Assembly (NCBI GenBank): GCA_965199915.1
Contig: OZ241348.1
Span: 1,240,001 to 1,304,000, forward strand
DNA from: VXYL01 sp965199915
GTDB lineage: Bacteria; Pseudomonadota; Gammaproteobacteria; Pseudomonadales; Azotimanducaceae
Length of the DNA: 64,000 bases
Reading direction: 5' to 3'
How positions within the stretch are numbered: the stretch's first letter is position 1; every line of letters begins with the position of its first letter. The notes under the pieces are model-generated. The model was not told the origin of the DNA. It ran no database searches and worked only from the letters and a program-made list of their open reading frames with translations. The translations under genes were made by a program, and so were the position numbers. Shown here piece by piece: positions 59,820 through 64,000 of this stretch.

Positions 59820-59852
59820 GCCAAGAGCGGGTGTGCGACAGATCTTTGGTAA
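59820..59852. repeat. Left target-site duplication and left inverted repeat of the IS
   Basis: GCCAAGAGC (59820-59828) is the target duplication; the inverted repeat GGGTGTGCGACAGATC... starts at 59829. Mismatches to the right end are at positions 13 and 22. Confidence 0.85.
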
Positions 59853-61444
59853 GTGACCACTTCGGGGTGGCATGGAGTTGGAGTGCCACCGCGGGTCTCC
59901 CGTATCCTTGGTTTTTTGCAAAGGCCAAGGAGGAGGCCCGCGATGGCGACGAGGACTGTCGGTGATCGAGACGGGGAAGGCAAGAGGGAGACGGAAGCGG
60001 CGGCGTTGGAACAGCGGGCGGCGCTGGTGGAGTTGATGTCGGTTCAAGCGGAGGAGCTGGCGACGGCGCTGATGGAGTCGCCGGGGGCGTTGGCGGCGCG
60101 TCTGGACGGCGTGCTTCGGGAGGCGGCGCTGGAGGCGGGTCGGCTGGGGCTGGAGCGGTGGGCGGAGAAGAACCGTTCGGACTGCGGGGCGGCGAACGCG
60201 CCGCGGTGCGAACACTGCGGTGGCGGGATGCGCTACTTGGGCCGGGAGCGGTCGCCGACGGAGACGGCGCTGGGCGGGATTCGGCTGGCGATGGGGCGCT
60301 ACGGGTGCGCGGCCTGCGGGGCGAGCGCGCGTCCGCGGTCGGCGCGTATGGACATCGAGGGGTCGATGACGCCGACGGCGCGCCGGATGGCGAGCGAGCT
60401 GGGCTCGGTGTGCTGCCACGCGGAGGCGGACCGGCTGCTGAACGTGGTGGGCGGGGTGAACTTCGGGGCGAAGCGGGTGGAGCGGACGACGCGGCTGGTG
60501 GGCGACGACTTGGAGGCGTGGCGGACGGAGTGGCTGTCGGGTTCGATCACGGTGGTCGGCGGCGGCGGGGCGGCGTCGAACGATGCGTCGTTCGACGGGG
60601 CGCCGGTTCGCAAGCCGTTGAAGGAAGGACGGATTCTGTGCGTGGGACTGGACGGCACGGGGGTTCCGGCGCTGCCGTCGGAGACGGCGGGGCGGAAGGG
60701 GAAGGACGGCGGTCGGGCGACGACGAGGGAAGCGAAGGTGGGCGCCATCTGGGTGGTCGAGCCGGACGGCGAAGGCGGGACGCGGCTGGCGGAGGACTCG
60801 GCGTGGTTTTTCGCGGCGATCGAGAGCGCGGCGGACGACGCGCGGGGCGACTCGCCGGTGGCGCGGCGGCTGCTGCGCGAACTGGCGGCGCTGGGATTCG
60901 CGCCGGAGGACGTCGGCGTGGCGCTGGGCGACGGGGCGGACTGGCTGCGGCGGCTGTACGAAGAGTGGTTCCCGAACGCGGTTCGGATCGTGGACTTCTT
61001 CCACGCCGCGGAGTACCTGTGGGCGGCGGCGCAGGGCCGCCACCGGAACGATCCGAAGGCCGCGAAGCGGTGGGCGGAGAAGCAGTGCCGGCGGCGGGGC
61101 GGATGGACGACGTGCTGGCGGCGCTGCGCAGGCCCGGCGCCGGCGCCGAGGAACGCGCCAAGGCGATCCGCCACCTGTCCGAGCGCCGGGGCCAAATGCG
61201 CTACGACGAGTACCGCTCGCTCGGCCTGCCGATCGGTTCGGGGCGCGTCGAGGCGGCCTGCAAGACGGTGGTGGGGCGGCGCATGAAATGCACCGGCATG
61301 CGCTGGACGGTGGCCGGCGCCAACCCCGTGCTCTGGGTGCGCTGCGCCCGCCTGAGCGGCTGGTTCGACGACTACTGGGAGCACCGCCTTCGGAAGGCGG
61401 CGTGAGGCGCTGGCGGCCAATTGCCAAAGATTTGTCGCACACCC
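59829..61444 (+). mobile_element. ISKra4-family insertion sequence, complete element
   Basis: A 1,616-base element. The terminal inverted repeats are 24 bases (59829-59852 and 61421-61444), both beginning GGGTGTGCGACA from the outside and matching at 22 of 24 positions. A 9-base direct repeat, GCCAAGAGC, flanks it at 59820-59828 and 61445-61453, so it inserted here by transposition. It carries one transposase gene, now frameshifted. The ISKra4 assignment rests on transposase motifs, not on a database match. Confidence 0.85.
59943..61405 (+). pseudogene. ISKra4-type transposase, frameshifted
   Basis: ATG 59943 follows AAGGAGGAGG, an excellent ribosome site. The N-terminal part has zinc-finger-like pairs (CEHCGG, CAACG), then the DDE core: LCVGLDGTGVP (first Asp), LGDGADWLRRLYEEW (second), VDFFHAAEYLW, and GSGRVEAACKTVVGRRMK, which contributes the Glu, as in ISKra4 transposases. 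The first frame is lost near 61090-61110 in a GC-rich run (GGCGGGGCGGATGG) and the homology resumes one base back (-1) as MDDVLAALRRPG to the end WFDDYWEHRLRKAA at 61405. Either a one-base deletion or programmed -1 recoding is possible; deletion is the simpler view, leaving a defunct element unless helped in trans. Confidence 0.82.
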
Positions 61445-61453
61445 GCCAAGAGC
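61421..61453. repeat. Right inverted repeat and target-site duplication of the IS
   Basis: The right inverted repeat ends ...CGCACACCC at 61444 and is followed by the second copy of GCCAAGAGC (61445-61453). Confidence 0.85.
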
Positions 61454-61569
61454 GGGCAGCTCTTTCTGGGTTTGCGCTTGCCTGTCTTGCGCTGTGGCAG
61501 TGGCCGCGAGTGGTTTGCGCCAACCGCCGCCGTGCTAGGATTCGGCCCTCTGCCAACGGCGCGTGCGCC

Positions 61570-62649
61570 ATGCCGACCATCCGCCGCATCGGGCTCCTCT
61601 GCCTCTGCGTCGCACTCGATTCCGCGGCCGCGGAACCGGCAAGCGATGCCCACGAATTCAACCAGGCCCGCCAAGCATATGAAGAGTCCATGGCGAGCAG
61701 CCGGCATGCGGAAGCCGCCGCCCACGCCAAGCGGATGCGCGCGCTCGGCGAGAAGCTGTTTCCAGACGACGCCAAGCGCATCGCCCCGCTGTACTTTTCC
61801 GAGGGGTTGGCGCTGCAACGCCAAGGGCATGCGGACGCCTACCCGCTGTTGGTCCAAGCCCTCGCGTTGGCGCAGACGGTGGACGATCAGGCGCCGATGG
61901 AGTTGTTCACCATAGAGGGCGCGTTGGCGCTTGCCGCGCCCACCGCGGGCAAGCTGCTCCAACACCTGCGAAACGCGTTGCGCTGGGCTGACCGCGCCGG
62001 CGAACAGGAGGCGATGGCGGTGGCCCAGTTCAAGCTGCACGCCGGCGTTCGGCTTGGCACCGCCAAAGGCATGCGCCTCGTCGACGAAGCCGCGCGCGTG
62101 TTCGAGCAAGCGGGCGATGTGGAGCACCACGCCACCACGCAGCTAGCCATCGGCAAGTACTATCGCGGCCGGGGCCGTGTGAAGAAGGCGGTGGCGCAAT
62201 TTCAAGCCGCGCTCGCGACCATTGGCCAAGATCCCTCCGAGCGCGAACCGTTCCATCGTCGGCTAATGCTCTTGGCGCACTCCGGTTTGGTGGAAGCGCT
62301 TGAACACATCGGCGACCGCGAGAGCGCCACCAAACACTGCCTCGCCATCGGCGCCGTGACGCCTTGGGGCGGGGTTGCCGACTACGAGCCGTTGCTGCGA
62401 TTCCCGCCGGTATATCCATACGAGGCGTTGGCGCGGGGCGAAGAGGGAGCGGTCATCCTCCAATTCACAGTTGACGAGCAAGGTTTCGTGCGCGAGCCCG
62501 TCGCGTTGGAAACCATCGGCCCCGGTTCCTTCGAGCGCCACGCGCTCGAAGCGGTCCGATCGTACCGCTACGCGCCGCGATTCGTGGACGGCAAGCCCGT
62601 GCCGGTGGAGGGGGTTCTTCTCAGGATGCGGTTCGAACTTCACAACTAG
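61570..62649 (+). CDS. Exported helical-repeat protein with TonB C-terminal domain
   Basis: A 359-residue protein with a signal sequence (RRIGLLCLCVALDSAAA) but no clear membrane anchor. The middle is a TPR-like helical array (AHAKRMRALGEKLFPDDAK, QAGDVEHHATTQLAIGKYY, VAQFQAALATIGQDP). The last 80 residues match TonB_C: FPPVYPYEALARGEEGAVIL, TVDEQGFVREPVAL, then ALEAVRSYRYAPRFVDGKPV. TonB proteins pull on outer-membrane receptors using ExbB/ExbD; here the domain is periplasmic and unanchored, so it may instead be a binding module. ATG 61570 begins it; no ribosome site is strong. A double-hairpin repeat starts 4 bases after its stop. Confidence 0.82.
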   Translation: MPTIRRIGLLCLCVALDSAAAEPASDAHEFNQARQAYEESMASSRHAEAAAHAKRMRALGEKLFPDDAKRIAPLYFSEGLALQRQGHADAYPLLVQALALAQTVDDQAPMELFTIEGALALAAPTAGKLLQHLRNALRWADRAGEQEAMAVAQFKLHAGVRLGTAKGMRLVDEAARVFEQAGDVEHHATTQLAIGKYYRGRGRVKKAVAQFQAALATIGQDPSEREPFHRRLMLLAHSGLVEALEHIGDRESATKHCLAIGAVTPWGGVADYEPLLRFPPVYPYEALARGEEGAVILQFTVDEQGFVREPVALETIGPGSFERHALEAVRSYRYAPRFVDGKPVPVEGVLLRMRFELHN

Positions 62650-62652
62650 CGC

Positions 62653-62710
62653 CTTCACAAAGGCGCCGAGTTTGCACAGCAAACTCCAACGCGCCCGACA
62701 GGGCGCTCCT
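62653..62710. repeat. Dispersed double-hairpin repeat, copy 2
   Basis: GAGTTTGC-ACA-GCAAACTC at 62668-62686 followed by GCGCCC-GACA-GGGCGC. Preceded by TTCACAAA as in copy 3. Lies immediately after the TonB-domain gene. Confidence 0.8.
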
Positions 62711-62720
62711 CGTCGAGGCC

Positions 62721-63071
62721 GTGGCGGCGGCCCCGGCCGACTTCGAAAAGCCGCGGACACACGTCATTGGCGGCATTCGATTCGGCTTCCGGCGCCGCGC
62801 CGAAAAGACCACGCCAAGCGACAGGACGATCGCGTTGATCAAGGCGCGGCTGGCGAAAAAGGCGTCGGTGCTGATCCGCGTCAAGGAGACCGTCGTCCAA
62901 GGGGCGCTCAACACGCTCGACGACGACGAGTTGCTCAAGGTGGAGGCCACGCGCTGCCACGCGCACGACGTGGTGGTGGCGCAACCCGCGGCGGGCGACG
63001 TCGAAACGCACGCCGCCCTGTTGCTTTCTACCGACCCAAGGCCAAGCCCAGGAGGACCGCCAGCGAGATGA
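62721..63071 (+). pseudogene. Mu-like phage Gam (host-nuclease inhibitor) remnant, N-truncated
   Basis: An open frame of 116 residues whose middle (IALIKARLAKKASVLIRVKE, VVQGALNTLDDDELLKV, HDVVVAQPAAGDVE) resembles the C-terminal half of phage Mu Gam-type proteins, which bind DNA ends and block host nucleases. The coiled-coil N-terminal half is missing; in its place is the dispersed repeat. No good start or ribosome site. The ending PRPSPGGPPAR may be out of original frame. Assignment is by pattern only and needs profile comparison. It is the left part of a phage remnant running to about 63555. Confidence 0.4.
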
Positions 63072-63101
63072 GGAGGATGATCTCCATCCGGCGTCTATAA
63101 C

Positions 63102-63466
63102 ATGGAAACGGCGCTGATCAACACCCTGCGCGCGCAGCCGGCGTTCGGCGGATTCGCCGTGGCGCCCGTCGCGCCGCGCGTCGCCGACGGGGGCCGGGCG
63201 GTGGGCGTGCGCCTGGACCCGGCGCCTTCGCTCGGCTCGCTGTCCCGAGGCCGCGTGACCGTCACGATCGTGTGCCCGCGCGACGACGACGACAACTGCC
63301 GCACGCTCGTCAATGCCGTGTTGGCGTGGCGCGCGACGCACGAGTTCACGGCGTCGGACCGCGCATGGCGCGTCGTCCGCATAGCGCTCGTGGACACCGC
63401 CCGCACGCAACCACGGACGGCTACACCCTCGCCACCAGGCGGTTCGATACGACCTACAAGGAGTAG
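63102..63466 (+). pseudogene. Phage tail-terminator-like protein, frameshifted
   Basis: The frame from ATG 63102 (METALINTLRAQPAFGG, VTVTIVCPRDDDDN, VLAWRATHEFTASDRAWRVV) looks like a small phage tail-completion protein of about 120 residues. It loses sense near 63405-63415; the homology-like ending DGYTLATRRFDTTYKE continues in the -1 frame and stops at TAG 63464-63466. One missing base explains this. A new ATG follows 8 bases later (63475), as expected for the next tail gene. Recognition is from composition and order (terminator before tube), not a confirmed family match. Confidence 0.45.
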
Positions 63467-63474
63467 ATGCAGCG

Positions 63475-63505
63475 ATGAGCGCCGGGCGCACATTGACCTT
63501 CACAA
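63475..63505 (+). pseudogene. Start of a phage gene interrupted by the repeat element
   Basis: ATG 63475 with GGAG upstream opens MSAGRTLTFTN, then runs into repeat copy 3 at about 63498 and encodes nothing recognisable after it. In tail modules the major tube gene usually follows the terminator gene, so this may be its 5' end. Confidence 0.35.
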
Positions 63506-63555
63506 ACGCGCAAGAGTTTGCGCAGCAAACTCCAACGCGCCCGACAGGGCGCGCA
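63498..63555. repeat. Dispersed double-hairpin repeat, copy 3
   Basis: GAGTTTGC-GCA-GCAAACTC at 63514-63532 followed by GCGCCC-GACA-GGGCGC, preceded by TTCACAAA. It truncates the open frame that starts at 63475. From 63556 to 63755 no gene is visible. Confidence 0.8.
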
Positions 63556-63755
63556 GCGACTGAAGCGGTGCGACCCAAGGCACCGCGGTCTCGTCGACGC
63601 AAGCTGGCACCTCCGCGCGACTCGCCGCACGCTGGGCAAAGGCGGTTCCTACGCTGCGCCGGGTCAATGACGGCGGACACGAAGCGGCGATTTCCCACAC
63701 CGCGCCGGGACAATGACGCACAAGCCCGCCGGCGGTGGTGCGTTAGCGTGTCCCC

Positions 63756-64000
63756 ATGAGCAACGCATCGCCCGGCAGCGACCGAATCTACAAACGCCTC
63801 TACGCCTTCGCCCGCATGGTGGAGGACCTGCTGCGCAGCCTCTTCGCCGACGCCGAACTCGACGCCGACTACGGCACGCTCGAGAAGCTCCCCGCCGAGT
63901 ACGTCGGCGACGCCTACCACCAAAGGCACGGCGACACGGCCTGGCGTCTGCGCACCCGCGGCGCCGGCTGGCTGCACGTGCTGGTGATGCTCGAGTTCCA
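63756..64000 (+). CDS. Rpn-type (PD-(D/E)XK) nuclease/putative transposase, partial
   Basis: The first 81 residues of a gene that runs off the window. DRIYKRLYAFARMVEDLLRSLF and the strand GWLHVLVMLEFQ match the N-terminal layout of the Rpn/PD-(D/E)XK family (DxxYKxLF...vRDLL..., then a Glu-containing LLxEFQ strand holding the catalytic acid). RHGDTAWRLRTRG is the usual R-x-D-x-xW element between them. E. coli Rpn proteins are DNA endonucleases that promote RecA-independent recombination; related genes multiply in host-associated bacteria. ATG 63756 is the only start that includes the conserved first helix. C-terminal part not seen. Confidence 0.7.
   Translation, partial: MSNASPGSDRIYKRLYAFARMVEDLLRSLFADAELDADYGTLEKLPAEYVGDAYHQRHGDTAWRLRTRGAGWLHVLVMLEF

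Noticed and set aside
63028..63087. A 19-residue hydrophobic peptide on the minus strand (MEIILLISLAVLLGLALGR)
   Set aside because: It begins with ATG and looks like a phage small membrane peptide, but it is too short to support and lies in decayed sequence.

Overview
The window is a GC-rich, densely coded stretch from a Gram-negative bacterium, most likely a proteobacterium. It has outer-membrane/periplasmic systems (TolC, MacA/MacB-type efflux, TonB-like C-terminal domain, bactofilin) and a two-component pair that resembles the proteobacterial dedicated-sortase regulators. I see no rRNA, tRNA or lineage marker, so nothing finer than this is claimed. Short 4-base ATGA/GTGA gene overlaps and GTG/TTG starts are common.

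Bases 1-1900 hold a partial moaA and a solute-binding-protein gene that has no signal peptide. Bases 2126-20997 are an accessory, defence-type island. It contains: a small unknown gene coupled to a degenerate ImmA/IrrE-like protein; an operon of two P-loop ATPases (the second with TPR repeats) behind a promoter overlapped by three 15-bp-spaced palindromes; a tightly coupled minus-strand run KAP NTPase > NACHT-LRR NTPase > type III Mod methylase > type III Res helicase-nuclease; a solitary murF; a small protein plus PIN-domain gene; and a hipB-hipA-ATPase operon preceded by a near-perfect inverted repeat.

Bases 21025-26890 hold a heterodimeric ABC exporter and a PQQ/haem c dehydrogenase. Bases 27021-32525 are a four-gene tripartite efflux operon whose adaptor carries an extra N-terminal PAS domain. 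Bases 32535-35406 hold two related small secreted proteins flanking a DUF4143-type ATPase and a 23-bp minisatellite. Bases 35526-47698 are mostly metabolic or housekeeping genes: GST, YihY, VOC protein, LRR protein, a MurA with Asp in place of the catalytic Cys, alcohol dehydrogenase, acyl-CoA carboxyltransferase, enoyl-CoA hydratase. Two decayed loci lie among them: an ABC transporter whose permease is largely deleted, and a frameshifted ATPase with a long symmetric operator-like repeat.

Bases 47644-58560 hold two exported proteins sharing a C-terminal module, a response regulator/histidine kinase pair, a methyltransferase-like protein, bactofilin, an MBL hydrolase, a membrane pseudokinase with a repeat-rich tail, and a MORN protein. 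The right end has an SDR-type reductase, a complete ISKra4-like insertion sequence with 9-bp target duplication but a frameshifted transposase, a TPR-TonB protein, remnants of a Mu-like prophage broken by a dispersed double-hairpin repeat (three copies in the window), and the start of an Rpn-type nuclease gene.
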